Below are positions 45,943 through 55,787 of a DNA stretch of 64,000 nucleotides, piece by piece. Position numbers and translations under genes: made by a program. The stretch spans positions 248,001 to 312,000 of the forward strand of contig NZ_LT635477.1 of NCBI RefSeq assembly GCF_900120335.1, in the 5' to 3' direction. The notes beneath the pieces are model-generated. The model ran no database searches. It worked only from the letters and a program-made list of their open reading frames with translations, and was not told where the DNA came from. Origin of the DNA: Helicobacter pylori. Its GTDB lineage: Bacteria; Campylobacterota; Campylobacteria; Campylobacterales; Helicobacteraceae. How positions within the stretch are numbered: position 1 is the first letter of the stretch; the number at the start of each line of letters is the position of its first letter.

Positions 45943-46463
45943 AAATGCGTTTTTTTAGTGGTTTTGGGTTTGTTAATGAAAGCGTTTTGTTTGAAGAGTG
46001 GCTTTTAAAAGGGGCTTATGATGTGTCAGGCTTTTCTATGGGGGCGATTAAGGCGATAGAATACGCCTATAATGAAGTCTTGCAACAACGGCGCATCCAT
46101 TCCTTATTGTTGTTTTCGCCGTGCATGCTAGCGCATAAGAGTTTGGCGTTCAAACGCTTACAACTTTTCTCGTTTCAAAAAGATCCAAAGGGCTACATGA
46201 ATAACTTTTATAAGGAAGTGGGCTTAAACGCCCAATTGGAGCGTTTTAAAAAAGAGGGTTCTTTAGAAGAATTGGAATTTTTATTGGATTACAAGTATAG
46301 TGACTCTATAATTAGATTTTTATTGGAAAAGGGCGTGAAGATTGAAGTGTTTATCGGTTTAAAAGATAGAATCACTGACATTCAAGCCCTTTTAGAATTT
46401 TTTATGCCCTTAGTTCAAGTGTGGCAGTTTAAAGACTATAACCATTTGTTGCAAAAATCTTAA
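45939..46463 (+). CDS. bioV: Pimeloyl-ACP methyl ester esterase, BioV type
   Basis: A 174-residue alpha/beta hydrolase. The nucleophile elbow is GFSMG (residues ~31-35), with a plausible Asp in GLKDRITDI and His in KDYNHLL near the C-terminus. From memory a small esterase restricted to Helicobacter, BioV, frees pimeloyl-ACP for biotin synthesis, and this gene fits its size and motifs. Corresponds to HP0287. Start overlaps the FtsH-like gene by 4 bp. Assignment is not certain; a related esterase with another substrate is possible. Confidence 0.72.
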   Translation: MKMRFFSGFGFVNESVLFEEWLLKGAYDVSGFSMGAIKAIEYAYNEVLQQRRIHSLLLFSPCMLAHKSLAFKRLQLFSFQKDPKGYMNNFYKEVGLNAQLERFKKEGSLEELEFLLDYKYSDSIIRFLLEKGVKIEVFIGLKDRITDIQALLEFFMPLVQVWQFKDYNHLLQKS

Positions 46464-46475
46464 AAAAGGTGGAAG

Positions 46476-46949
46476 ATGAAAAAATTTAGTTTGGGGGTGT
46501 ATTTGCTTCTTTTAGGCATTTTAGGTGGCTCTTTGATCACTTTAGGGATGATGGTCGCACCCATTGTTTTCAAAGCCCCAAGCATTTTGCCTGAATTTAA
46601 TTTGACTTTGTTTGAGAGCGGGAAACTCATGTCGCAAATCATTGTTCGTTTCAATTTCTTTTTAGGCGCGATCGGTTTTGTGGTGTTACTTTATGAAATC
46701 ATTTCGTTTATCTACTCTAAAAGATCGTTAGTGTATTTGATTCTTGGCGTGGCAATAGGGGCGTTGTGTTTGCTCTTTGTTTTTTATTACACGCCTTATA
46801 TTTTAAACGCTCAAAAAGTGGGCGAAGTTGCGCTTCAAAGCGCTGAATTTGCCCGCTCGCACGCTCAAAGCGAATGGCTGTTTAAGGAATTGCTTGTGTT
46901 GGTGTGCGCTTTGTTTTTCTTGCGTTTGTTCGGGAAAAATACGCTTTAG
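46476..46949 (+). CDS. Small membrane protein, DUF4149-like
   Basis: A 157-residue protein with four predicted membrane segments (about 7-30, 52-75, 84-105, 132-150). An internal segment (VAPIVFKAPSILPEFNLTLFESGKLMSQII) recalls DUF4149, a membrane family without known function. It has an AAGGTGG site and lies 12 bp after bioV, and is the last gene of the aroB-to-here run. Corresponds to HP0288. Confidence 0.75.
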   Translation: MKKFSLGVYLLLLGILGGSLITLGMMVAPIVFKAPSILPEFNLTLFESGKLMSQIIVRFNFFLGAIGFVVLLYEIISFIYSKRSLVYLILGVAIGALCLLFVFYYTPYILNAQKVGEVALQSAEFARSHAQSEWLFKELLVLVCALFFLRLFGKNTL

Positions 46950-46953
46950 TCCC

Positions 46954-46968
46954 TTTGATTTAATCAAA
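46954..46968. promoter_or_regulatory. Perfect palindrome upstream of imaA
   Basis: TTTGAT-TTA-ATCAAA is a 6-bp perfect inverted repeat in the 67-bp gap before imaA, 48-62 bp ahead of the start codon. The dimension suits a dimeric regulator. It is not followed by a T-run, so it is not a typical terminator. ArsR-dependent control of imaA is reported for the species; whether this is the site is unknown. Confidence 0.45.
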
Positions 46969-46982
46969 TGAGAGAGTTTTTG

Positions 46983-47010
46983 GCTACCATCTAGGAAATG
47001 AGAAGGTAGC
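46983..47010 (+). promoter_or_regulatory. Hairpin sequestering the imaA ribosome binding site
   Basis: GCTACC (46983-46988) pairs with GGTAGC (47005-47010), and the second arm contains the AGAAGG ribosome-binding sequence of imaA. If it forms in the RNA, it would hide this site. The start codon at 47017 is just outside the stem. Confidence 0.45.
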
Positions 47011-47016
47011 GTTTAA

Positions 47017-50000
47017 ATGAAACAATTTAAAAAGAAACCAAAAAAGATAAAACGATCGCATCAAAAAACAATCTTAAAGCGTCCTTTATGGCTTATGCCT
47101 TTACTGATTGGCGGGTTTGCTAGTGGGGCGTATGCGGATGGAACGGATATTTTGGGGCTTAGTTGGGGGGAAAAAAGCCAAAAGGTATGCGTGCATCATC
47201 CATGGTATGCTTTATGGAGTTGCGATAAATGGGAGGAAAAAACCCAACAATTCACAGGAAACCAACTCATCACAAAAACTTGGGCAGGGGGCAATGCGGC
47301 TAACTACTACCACTCTCAAAACAACCAAGACATCACAGCCAATTTAAAAAATGATAACGGCACTTATTTTTTAAGCGGTCTGTATAACTACACCGGAGGG
47401 GAATATAATGGGGGGAATTTAAACATTGAATTAGGCAGTAACGCTACTTTTAATCTAGGTGCGAATAGTGGGAATAGCTTCACTTCTTGGTATCCTAATG
47501 GGCATACTAATGTTACTTTTAGCGCTGGGATTATCAATGTGAATAACAGCGTGGAAGTGGGCAATCGTGTGGGATCGGGAGCTGGCACGCACACCGGTAC
47601 AGCCACTTTAAACTTGAACGCTAATAAGGTCAATATCAATTCCAATATCAACGCGTATAAAACTTCGCAAGTGAATATAGGCAACGCTAACAGCGCCATT
47701 ACCATTAATTCGGTTTCTTTAAGTGGGGATACTTGCAGTTCTTTAGCTAAAATTGGCAGTGGGGCTAATTGCTCCACTTCTGGGCCTAGCTATTCTTTTA
47801 AAGGGACGACTAACGCTACTAACACGACTTTTAGTAACGCAAGCGGTAGTTTCACTTTTGAAGAAAACGCCACTTTTAGCGGGGCGAAATGGAATGGGGG
47901 GGTATTCACTTTCAATAAAGAGTTTAACGCTACTAATAATACCGCCTTTAGTAGTGGTAGCTTCACTTTTAAAGGCACAAGCTCTTTTAATGGTGCTTCG
48001 TTTAGTAACGCTTCCTATACTTTTGACAATCAAGCCACCTTTCAAAACAGCTCCTTTAATGGGGGGACTTTTACTTTTAACAACCAAAGTAATCCAACTA
48101 ACAGCGCTCAGCACCCCCAAATTCTGTTTGAAAACAGCTCTTTTAGCGGCAGCGCTACCACTCTTAAGGGTTCTGTAATTTTCCAGCAAGCCTTTAACAA
48201 TTCAAACCAGCAACTAACAATCCAAAACGCTTCGTTTGATAACGCCACTTTTAACAATACCGGTAAAATCACTATAGAAAAAGATGCGAGCTTTAATAAC
48301 ACTTCGTTCAACACTTCTGTTGATACAAACAACATGACCATTAGTGGTGGCGTTACTTTAAGCGGTAAGAATGATTTGAAAAATGGCTCAACCCTTGATT
48401 TTGGGAGTTCTAAAATCACTCTCGCTCAAGGGGCGACTTTTAACCTTACAAGTTTAGGGAGTGAAAAGAGCGTAACGATTTTAAATTCTAGCGGTGGGAT
48501 CACTTATAATCATCTTTTAAACCATGCGCTCAATAGCCTAACAAACGCCTTAAAAACAACTGAAAGCCCTTCAAAGCCGCAAAGTTTCGCTCAAGGCTTG
48601 TGGGATATGATCACTTATGATGGGGTTACCGGACAGCTTTTGAGCGAAAACGCTACGACACCTAAACCCGCTGACTCTTCGCCCTCTGCACCCACTAAAG
48701 ACTCCCCACAAGTCTATCAAGTGGGCTATAAAATAGGGGATACTATCTACAAACTGCAAGAAACTTTCAGCCACAATTCCATTATTATCCAGGCTTTAGA
48801 GAGCGGGACTTACACGCCACCCCCTGTCATTAGCGGCTCCAAATTTGACTTATCCGCTTCAAATTATATCAATTCTGACATGCCTTGGTATGATCATAAA
48901 TATTACATCCCCAAATCCCAAAATTTTACAGAGAGCGGGACTTATTACTTGCCGAGCGTTCAAATATGGGGGAGCTACACTAACTCGTTTAAACAGACCT
49001 TTAGTGCGAGTGGTAGCAATCTGGTGATTGGGTATAACGCAACATGGACTGGAAATAGCGTTTCTTCTAGCGGCACGGTGTCTTTTGGGGACACTTCAGG
49101 GAGCGCTCTTAATGGGCATTGCGGGCCTTGGCCCTATTACCAATGCACAGGCACAACTAATGGTGTTTATAGCGCTTATCATGTGTATATCACAGCGAAT
49201 CTGCGTTCTGGCAATCGTATAGGCACCGGTGGGGCAGCCAATCTGGTCTTTAATGGGGTAGATAGTATCAATATCGCTAACGCTACTATCACGCAACATA
49301 ACGCCGGGATTTATTCAAGCTCCATGACTTTTTCCACGCAAAACATGGATAGTTCGCAGAATTTGAATGGTCTAAACGCTAATGGCAAACTTTCCGTGTA
49401 TGGCGCAACTTTCACTAACCAAGCCAAAGACGGGAAATTCATTTTCAATGCGGGGCAAGCGACTTTTGAAAACACCAACTTTAATGGAGGAAGTTACCAA
49501 TTCAGCGGCGATAGCTTGAATTTTTCAAATAACAACCAGTTCAATAGCGGTTCGTTTGAGATTAGCGCAAAAAACGCTTCGTTCAATAACGCCAACTTTA
49601 ACAATAGCGCTTCTTTTAATTTCAATAATTCTAGCGCGACCACTTCGTTTGTGGGGGATTTCACTAACGCTAATTCAAATTTGCAAATCGCTGGGAACGC
49701 TGTTTTTGGGAACTCTACTAATGGCTCTCAAAATACTGCTAATTTTAATAATACCGGCTCTGTTAATATTGCAGGGAATGCAACTTTTGATAACGTGGTA
49801 TTTAACAGCCCTACGAACACGAGCGTGAAAGGGCAGGTTACTCTCAATAACATCACTTTAAAAAACTTGAACGCTCCTTTGTCTTTTGGCGATGGGACGA
49901 TTGCTTTTAGCGTTCATTCGGTTATCAATATTGATCAGGCTATCACAAATGGCAACCCTATCACCCTTGTAAGTTCTTCTAAAGAAATTGAATACAACGA

Positions 50001-53000
50001 CGCTTTCAGTAAAAATCTGTGGCAGCTCATCAACTACCAAGGGCATGGGGCTAGCAGTGAAAAACTCGTCTCTAGCGCGGGTAATGGTATTTATGATGTG
50101 GTGTATTCTTTCAATAACCAAACCTACAATTTCCAAGAGGTTTTTTCACCCAACAGCATTTCTATCCGGCGTTTGGGCGTTGGCATGGTGTTTGATTATG
50201 TGGATATGGAAAAATCGGATCATTTATATTATCAAAACGCTCTCGGTTTTATGACCTACATGCCTAACAGCTATAACAATAATTTAGGGAATCCAAACAA
50301 CACCATTTATTATTACGACAACAGCATTGACTTTTATGCGAGCGGGAAAACTCTATTCACTAAAGCGGAATTTTCTCAAACGTTCACCGGGCAAAACAGC
50401 GCGATCGTTTTTGGGGCTAAAAATATATGGACGAGCGTAAGCGATGCGCCGCAATCTAACACCATCATTCGCTTTGGGGACAATAAGGGGGTAGGGAGCA
50501 ATGATGCGAGCGGGCATTGCTGGAATTTGCAATGCATAGGTTTTATCACAGGGCATTATGAAGCGCAAAAGATTTACATCACCGGCAGCATTGAAAGCGG
50601 GAATCGCATTTCTAGCGGTGGGGGCGCGAGCCTTAATTTTAACGGGCTTCAAGGCATTCTTTTAACGAACGCGACTTTGTATAACCGTGCCGCTGGCACG
50701 CAAAGCTCTTCTATGAATTTTATCTCTAACAGTGCGAACATTCAGGCTCAAAACTCCTATTTTATAGACGATACCGCGCAAAATAAAGGCAACCCTAATT
50801 TTAGTTTCAACGCTTTGAATCTGGATTTTTCTAACAGCTCTTTTAGAGGCTATGTGGGGCAAACGCAGTCTGTTTTTAAATTCAATGCCGTTAATGCGAT
50901 CAGTTTCACTAACAGCTCTAATTTAAGCTCTGGTTTGTATCAAATGCAAGCTAAAAGCGTGTTGTTTGACAATTCCAATTTAAGCGTTTCAGTGGGGACA
51001 AGCAGCATTAAAGCCAATGCGATCAATCTTTCTCAAAACGCCTCTATCAATGCGAGCAACCATTCAACCTTGGATCTTCAAGGCGATTTGAATTTGAACG
51101 ACACCAGCTCGCTCAACCTCAACCAAAGCACTATCAATGTTTCCAACAACGCCACGATCAACGATTATGCGAGCTTGATTGCGAGTAATGGCTCTCACCT
51201 TAATTTTAACGGAGCGGTTAATTTCAATTCAGCGAATATTACTACGAGTTTGAATAATTCCTCTATCGTGTTTAAGGGGGCGGTCTCTTTAGGAGGGCAG
51301 TTTAATTTAAGCAATAACTCTTCTTTAGATTTTCAAGGCTCTAGCGCTATCACCTCTAACACGGCGTTTAATTTCTATGATAACGCTTTTTCTCAAAGCC
51401 CCATTATTTTCCATCAAGCCCTTGACATTAAAGCGCCCTTGAGTTTGGGAGGCAACCTCTTAAACCCTAACAACAGTAGCGTGCTGAATTTGAAAAACAG
51501 CCAGCTTGTTTTTAGCGATCAAGGGATCTTGAATATCGCTAACATTGATTTACTAAGCGATCTGAATGGTAATAAAAATCGTGTGTATAACATCATTCAA
51601 GCGGACATGAATGGTAATTGGTATGAGCGTATCAACTTCTTTGGCATGCGCATCAATGATGGGATTTATGATGCTAAAAACCAAACTTATAGTTTCACTA
51701 ACCCTCTCAATAACGCCCTAAAAATCACCGAGAGCTTTAAAAATAACCAACTGAGTGTTACGCTCTCTCAAATCCCGGGTATTAAAAACACGCTCTATAA
51801 CATTGGCTCTGAAATCTTTAACTACCAAAAAGTTTATAACAACGCTAATGGCGTGTATTCTTATAGCGATGACGCACAAGGCGTGTTTTATCTCACGAGC
51901 AGCGTGAAAGGCTATTACAACCCCAACCAATCCTATCAAGCCAGTGGTAGTAATAACACCACGAAAAATAACAATCTAACCTCTGAATCTTCTATCATCT
52001 CGCAAACCTATAACGCTCAAGGCAACCCTATTAGCGCGTTACACATCTATAACAAGGGCTATAATTTCAATAATATCAAGGCGTTAGGGCAAATGGCGCT
52101 CAAACTCTACCCTGAAATTAAAAAGATTTTAGGGAATGATTTTTCTCTTTCAAGTTTGAACGATTTGAACTCTAATGTGCTAAACCAGCTTACCAAACTC
52201 ATCACGCCTAGCGATTGGAAAAACATTAACGAGTTGATTGATAATGCGAATAATTCGGTCGTGCAAAATTTCAATAACGGCGCTTTGATTGTAGGAGCGA
52301 CTAAAATAGGGCAAACAGACACCAATAGCGCGGTGGTTTTTGGGGGCTTGGGCTATCAAAAGCCTTGCGATTACACCGATATTGTGTGCCAAAAATTCAG
52401 AGGCACTTATTTGGGTCAGCTTTTGGAGTCCAGCTCGGCTGATTTGGGCTATATTGACACGACTTTTAACGCTAAAGAAATTTATCTTACCGGCACTTTA
52501 GGGAGCGGGAACGCATGGGGGACTGGGGGGAGTGCTAGCGTAACTTTTAACAGCCAAACTTCGCTCATTCTCAACCAAGCCAATATCGTAAGCTCGCAAA
52601 CCGATGGGATTTTTAGCATGCTGGGTCAAGAGGGTATTAATAAGGTTTTCAATCAAGCCGGGCTCGCTAATATTTTGGGCGAAGTGGCGATGCAATCCAT
52701 CAATAAAGCCGGGGGATTAGGGAATTTGATAGTAAATACGCTAGGGAGTAATAGCGTGATTGGGGGGTATTTAACGCCTGAGCAAAAAAATCAAACCCTA
52801 AGCCAGCTTTTGGGGCAGAATAATTTTGATAACCTCATGAACGATAGCGGTTTGAACACGGCGATTAAGGATTTGATCAGACAAAAATTAGGCTTTTGGA
52901 CCGGGCTAGTGGGGGGATTAGCCGGACTAGGGGGCATTGATTTGCAAAACCCTGAAAAGCTTATAGGCAGCATGTCCATCAATGATTTATTGAGTAAAAA

Positions 53001-55740
53001 AGGGTTGTTCAATCAGATCACTGGCTTTATTTCCGCTAACGATATAGGGCAAGTCATAAGCGTGATGCTGCAAGATATTGTCAAGCCGAGCGAGGCTTTA
53101 CAAAACGATGTAGCCGCTTTAGGCAAGCAAATGATTGGCGAATTTTTAGGCCAAGACACGCTCAATTCTTTAGAAAGCTTGTTGCAAAACCAGCAGATTA
53201 AAAGCGTTTTAGACAAAGTCCTAGCGGCTAAAGGCTTAGGGCCTATTTATGAACAAGGTTTGGGGAATTTGATCCCTAATCTTGGTAACAAGGGGCTTTT
53301 CGCTCCCTATGGCTTGAGTCAAGTGTGGCAAAAAGGGGATTTCAGTTTCAACGCGCAAGGCAATGTTTTTGTGCAAAATTCCACTTTCTCTAACGCCAAT
53401 GGAGGCACGCTTTCTTTCAACGCAGGAAATTCGCTTATTTTTGCCGGAAACAACCACATCGCTTTCACTAACCATTCTGGAACGCTTAATTTGTTGTCCG
53501 ATCAAGTTTCTAACATTAGCATCACCACGCTTGATGCCAGCAACGGCTTTAAGATTAATGCCGCTAATAACAATGTTTCCGTATCTCAAGGCAATCTGTT
53601 TATCAACGTCAGTTGCGCGCAACAAGGCACTCCAACGACAGCTAGTGCCACAAACCCTTGTGCGCTTAGCACTCAAAATAACGCTTCTTCTAATAACGCG
53701 TCAAATAACGCGCCAATCGCCTTGAATAATAACGATGAGAGCTTGATGGTTACGGCGAATGATTTCAATTTTTCAGGCAATATTTACGCTAACGGGGTGG
53801 TTGATTTTTCAAAGATTAAAGGCTCTGCAAACGTTAAAAACCTGTATCTTTACAATAACGCTCAATTCCAAGCCAACAACCTTACGATTTCCAACCAAGC
53901 GGTGTTAGAGAAAAACGCCAGCTTTGTAACGAATAACTTAAACATTCAAGGCACATTTAACAACAACGCCACGCAAAAAATAGAGGTGCTTCAAAATTTA
54001 GTGATCGCTTCAAACGCTTCTTTAAGCACCGGGATTTATGGACTAGAAGTAGGGGGGGCGTTGAATAATTTTGGGGCGATTCATTTTAATTTAGAAAATA
54101 TTCAAACGCCTGTAAATCCGCTCATTCAAGTAGGGGGGATCATTAATCTCAACACTACCCAAACGCCTTTTATAAATGTCAATAACAGCATGGCCAATAA
54201 CACGACTTACACTTTATTAAAAAGCGGCCGTTACATCAATTACAATATCAACCCCGATAGCTTGCAATCGTATTTGAAGCTCTATACCTTAATCAACATC
54301 AACGGAAACCACATAGAGGAAAAAAACGGCGTATTGACTTATTTGGGCCAACGGGTTTTATTGCAAGATAAGGGGTTATTATTGAGCGTAGCGTTGCCTA
54401 ACTCAAACAACGCCTCTCAAAACAACATTTTAAGCCTTTCTGTTCTTCATGACCAGATTAAAATGTCTTATGGCAATAAAGCGATGGATTTTACCCCCCC
54501 CACCTTACAGGATTACATTGTGGGCATTCAAGGGCAAAGCGCGCTCAATCAAATTGAAGCGATAGGGGGGAATAACGCTATCAAGTGGCTTTCAACATTG
54601 ATGATAAAAACCAAAGAAAACCCGCTTTTTGCGCCGATTTATTTAGAAAACCACTCTTTGAATGAAATCTTAGACGCAACAAAAGATCTTCAAAACACCG
54701 CAAGCTTGATTTCTAACCCTAATTTTAGAGACAACGCTACCAACCTTTTAGAATTGGCGAGTTACACCCAACAAACCAGCCGTTTGACAAAACTCTCTGA
54801 TTTTAGGGCTAGAGAGGGAGAGTCCGATTTTTCTGATCGCTTGTTAGAGCTTAAAAACAAGCGTTTTAGCGATCCTAACCCTAGCGAGGTTTTTGTCAAA
54901 CACTCTCAACTCAGCAAACACCAAAATAACCTTTGGGTTCAAGGGATTGGGGGAGCGAGCTTTATTTCTGGGGGCAATGGCACGCTTTATGGCTTGAATG
55001 TGGGCTATGACCGGTTGGTTAGAAACATGATCCTTGGGGGTTATGTGGCTTATGGGTATAGCGGTTTTAACGGGAACATCATGCATTCTTTGGCTAATAA
55101 TGTGGATGTGGGGATGTATGCTAGGGCTTTTTTAAAAAGAAACGAATTCACTTTGAGCGCGAATGAAACTTATGGAGGCAATGCAACTAGTATCAATTCT
55201 TCTAATTCTTTGCTCTCTGTGTTGAACCAACGCTACAACTACAACACCTGGACAACGAGCGTGAATGGGAATTACGGCTATGATTTCATGTTCAAACAAA
55301 AAAGCGTGGTGCTAAAACCTCAAGTGGGCTTGAGCTATCATTTCATAGGCTTGAGCGAGATGAAAGGCAAAATGCAAAATCCAGCTTACCAACAATTCGT
55401 CATGCATTCAAACCCCTCTAACGAATCGGTTTTAACGCTCAACATGGGGTTAGAGAGCCGTAAATATTTTGGCAAAAATTCCTATTATTTTGTAACAGCG
55501 AGGTTGGGCAGGGATCTTTTGATCAAAGCTAAAGGCGACAATATGGTGCGTTTTGTGGGTGAAAACACTTTATTGTACCGCAAGGGGGAAATTTTTAACA
55601 CTTTTGCGAGCGTGATCACAGGAGGCGAAATGCATTTGTGGCGTTTGATGTATGTGAATGCGGGGGTGGGGCTTAAAATGGGCTTGCAATACCAAGATCT
55701 TAATATCACTGGGAATGTGGGCATGCGAGTGGCGTTTTAG
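47017..55740 (+). CDS. imaA: VacA-like autotransporter ImaA
   Basis: Giant type V autotransporter of 2,907 residues. From memory, HP0289 is ImaA, which dampens the host inflammatory response. A long signal peptide (about 1-41) has a basic start. The passenger is rich in Asn/Ser/Thr/Phe with many beta-helix repeats of the VacA type (FNNASF, TFNNT variants). Three related modules recur (about residues 635-775, 1110-1230 and 1745-1870), each with GNR-I-x-x-GGxAxLxFN-type and a cysteine pair (CGPWPYYQC, CWNLQC, CDYTDIVC). The C-terminal 270 residues form the barrel, ending VGMRVAF. An in-frame C8 run is at 54494-54501. VacA itself differs in size and in lacking these modules. Confidence 0.95.
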   Translation: MKQFKKKPKKIKRSHQKTILKRPLWLMPLLIGGFASGAYADGTDILGLSWGEKSQKVCVHHPWYALWSCDKWEEKTQQFTGNQLITKTWAGGNAANYYHSQNNQDITANLKNDNGTYFLSGLYNYTGGEYNGGNLNIELGSNATFNLGANSGNSFTSWYPNGHTNVTFSAGIINVNNSVEVGNRVGSGAGTHTGTATLNLNANKVNINSNINAYKTSQVNIGNANSAITINSVSLSGDTCSSLAKIGSGANCSTSGPSYSFKGTTNATNTTFSNASGSFTFEENATFSGAKWNGGVFTFNKEFNATNNTAFSSGSFTFKGTSSFNGASFSNASYTFDNQATFQNSSFNGGTFTFNNQSNPTNSAQHPQILFENSSFSGSATTLKGSVIFQQAFNNSNQQLTIQNASFDNATFNNTGKITIEKDASFNNTSFNTSVDTNNMTISGGVTLSGKNDLKNGSTLDFGSSKITLAQGATFNLTSLGSEKSVTILNSSGGITYNHLLNHALNSLTNALKTTESPSKPQSFAQGLWDMITYDGVTGQLLSENATTPKPADSSPSAPTKDSPQVYQVGYKIGDTIYKLQETFSHNSIIIQALESGTYTPPPVISGSKFDLSASNYINSDMPWYDHKYYIPKSQNFTESGTYYLPSVQIWGSYTNSFKQTFSASGSNLVIGYNATWTGNSVSSSGTVSFGDTSGSALNGHCGPWPYYQCTGTTNGVYSAYHVYITANLRSGNRIGTGGAANLVFNGVDSINIANATITQHNAGIYSSSMTFSTQNMDSSQNLNGLNANGKLSVYGATFTNQAKDGKFIFNAGQATFENTNFNGGSYQFSGDSLNFSNNNQFNSGSFEISAKNASFNNANFNNSASFNFNNSSATTSFVGDFTNANSNLQIAGNAVFGNSTNGSQNTANFNNTGSVNIAGNATFDNVVFNSPTNTSVKGQVTLNNITLKNLNAPLSFGDGTIAFSVHSVINIDQAITNGNPITLVSSSKEIEYNDAFSKNLWQLINYQGHGASSEKLVSSAGNGIYDVVYSFNNQTYNFQEVFSPNSISIRRLGVGMVFDYVDMEKSDHLYYQNALGFMTYMPNSYNNNLGNPNNTIYYYDNSIDFYASGKTLFTKAEFSQTFTGQNSAIVFGAKNIWTSVSDAPQSNTIIRFGDNKGVGSNDASGHCWNLQCIGFITGHYEAQKIYITGSIESGNRISSGGGASLNFNGLQGILLTNATLYNRAAGTQSSSMNFISNSANIQAQNSYFIDDTAQNKGNPNFSFNALNLDFSNSSFRGYVGQTQSVFKFNAVNAISFTNSSNLSSGLYQMQAKSVLFDNSNLSVSVGTSSIKANAINLSQNASINASNHSTLDLQGDLNLNDTSSLNLNQSTINVSNNATINDYASLIASNGSHLNFNGAVNFNSANITTSLNNSSIVFKGAVSLGGQFNLSNNSSLDFQGSSAITSNTAFNFYDNAFSQSPIIFHQALDIKAPLSLGGNLLNPNNSSVLNLKNSQLVFSDQGILNIANIDLLSDLNGNKNRVYNIIQADMNGNWYERINFFGMRINDGIYDAKNQTYSFTNPLNNALKITESFKNNQLSVTLSQIPGIKNTLYNIGSEIFNYQKVYNNANGVYSYSDDAQGVFYLTSSVKGYYNPNQSYQASGSNNTTKNNNLTSESSIISQTYNAQGNPISALHIYNKGYNFNNIKALGQMALKLYPEIKKILGNDFSLSSLNDLNSNVLNQLTKLITPSDWKNINELIDNANNSVVQNFNNGALIVGATKIGQTDTNSAVVFGGLGYQKPCDYTDIVCQKFRGTYLGQLLESSSADLGYIDTTFNAKEIYLTGTLGSGNAWGTGGSASVTFNSQTSLILNQANIVSSQTDGIFSMLGQEGINKVFNQAGLANILGEVAMQSINKAGGLGNLIVNTLGSNSVIGGYLTPEQKNQTLSQLLGQNNFDNLMNDSGLNTAIKDLIRQKLGFWTGLVGGLAGLGGIDLQNPEKLIGSMSINDLLSKKGLFNQITGFISANDIGQVISVMLQDIVKPSEALQNDVAALGKQMIGEFLGQDTLNSLESLLQNQQIKSVLDKVLAAKGLGPIYEQGLGNLIPNLGNKGLFAPYGLSQVWQKGDFSFNAQGNVFVQNSTFSNANGGTLSFNAGNSLIFAGNNHIAFTNHSGTLNLLSDQVSNISITTLDASNGFKINAANNNVSVSQGNLFINVSCAQQGTPTTASATNPCALSTQNNASSNNASNNAPIALNNNDESLMVTANDFNFSGNIYANGVVDFSKIKGSANVKNLYLYNNAQFQANNLTISNQAVLEKNASFVTNNLNIQGTFNNNATQKIEVLQNLVIASNASLSTGIYGLEVGGALNNFGAIHFNLENIQTPVNPLIQVGGIINLNTTQTPFINVNNSMANNTTYTLLKSGRYINYNINPDSLQSYLKLYTLININGNHIEEKNGVLTYLGQRVLLQDKGLLLSVALPNSNNASQNNILSLSVLHDQIKMSYGNKAMDFTPPTLQDYIVGIQGQSALNQIEAIGGNNAIKWLSTLMIKTKENPLFAPIYLENHSLNEILDATKDLQNTASLISNPNFRDNATNLLELASYTQQTSRLTKLSDFRAREGESDFSDRLLELKNKRFSDPNPSEVFVKHSQLSKHQNNLWVQGIGGASFISGGNGTLYGLNVGYDRLVRNMILGGYVAYGYSGFNGNIMHSLANNVDVGMYARAFLKRNEFTLSANETYGGNATSINSSNSLLSVLNQRYNYNTWTTSVNGNYGYDFMFKQKSVVLKPQVGLSYHFIGLSEMKGKMQNPAYQQFVMHSNPSNESVLTLNMGLESRKYFGKNSYYFVTARLGRDLLIKAKGDNMVRFVGENTLLYRKGEIFNTFASVITGGEMHLWRLMYVNAGVGLKMGLQYQDLNITGNVGMRVAF
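54494..54501. repeat. C8 homopolymer within imaA
   Basis: Eight Cs encode part of FTPPT at about residue 2493, before the C-terminal barrel. Here the frame is intact. A change of one base would truncate the protein before the barrel and prevent surface display. Confidence 0.75.
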
Positions 55741-55746
55741 CTTTTT

Positions 55747-55755
55747 TGCTATAAT
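55747..55755 (+). promoter_or_regulatory. Extended -10 promoter for lysA
   Basis: TGC-TATAAT, a perfect extended -10 element, 7 bp after the imaA stop codon. It predicts a transcription start near 55762 and a leader of about 26 bases before the lysA ATG. Confidence 0.6.
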
Positions 55756-55787
55756 GCTTCGTTCAAATTTTATGGTTAGGTTTTTCC

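Noticed and set aside
46954..46968. Palindrome before imaA as a terminator
   Set aside because: No T-run follows and the stem is only 6 bp and AT-rich.
47388..48189. Several long frames on both strands within imaA
   Set aside because: They result from low-complexity repeat codons of imaA; no start signals or family patterns.
47017..55740. imaA as vacA itself
   Set aside because: Too long, lacks the VacA N-terminal AFFTTV-type start and s/m regions; fits the VacA-like paralogue.
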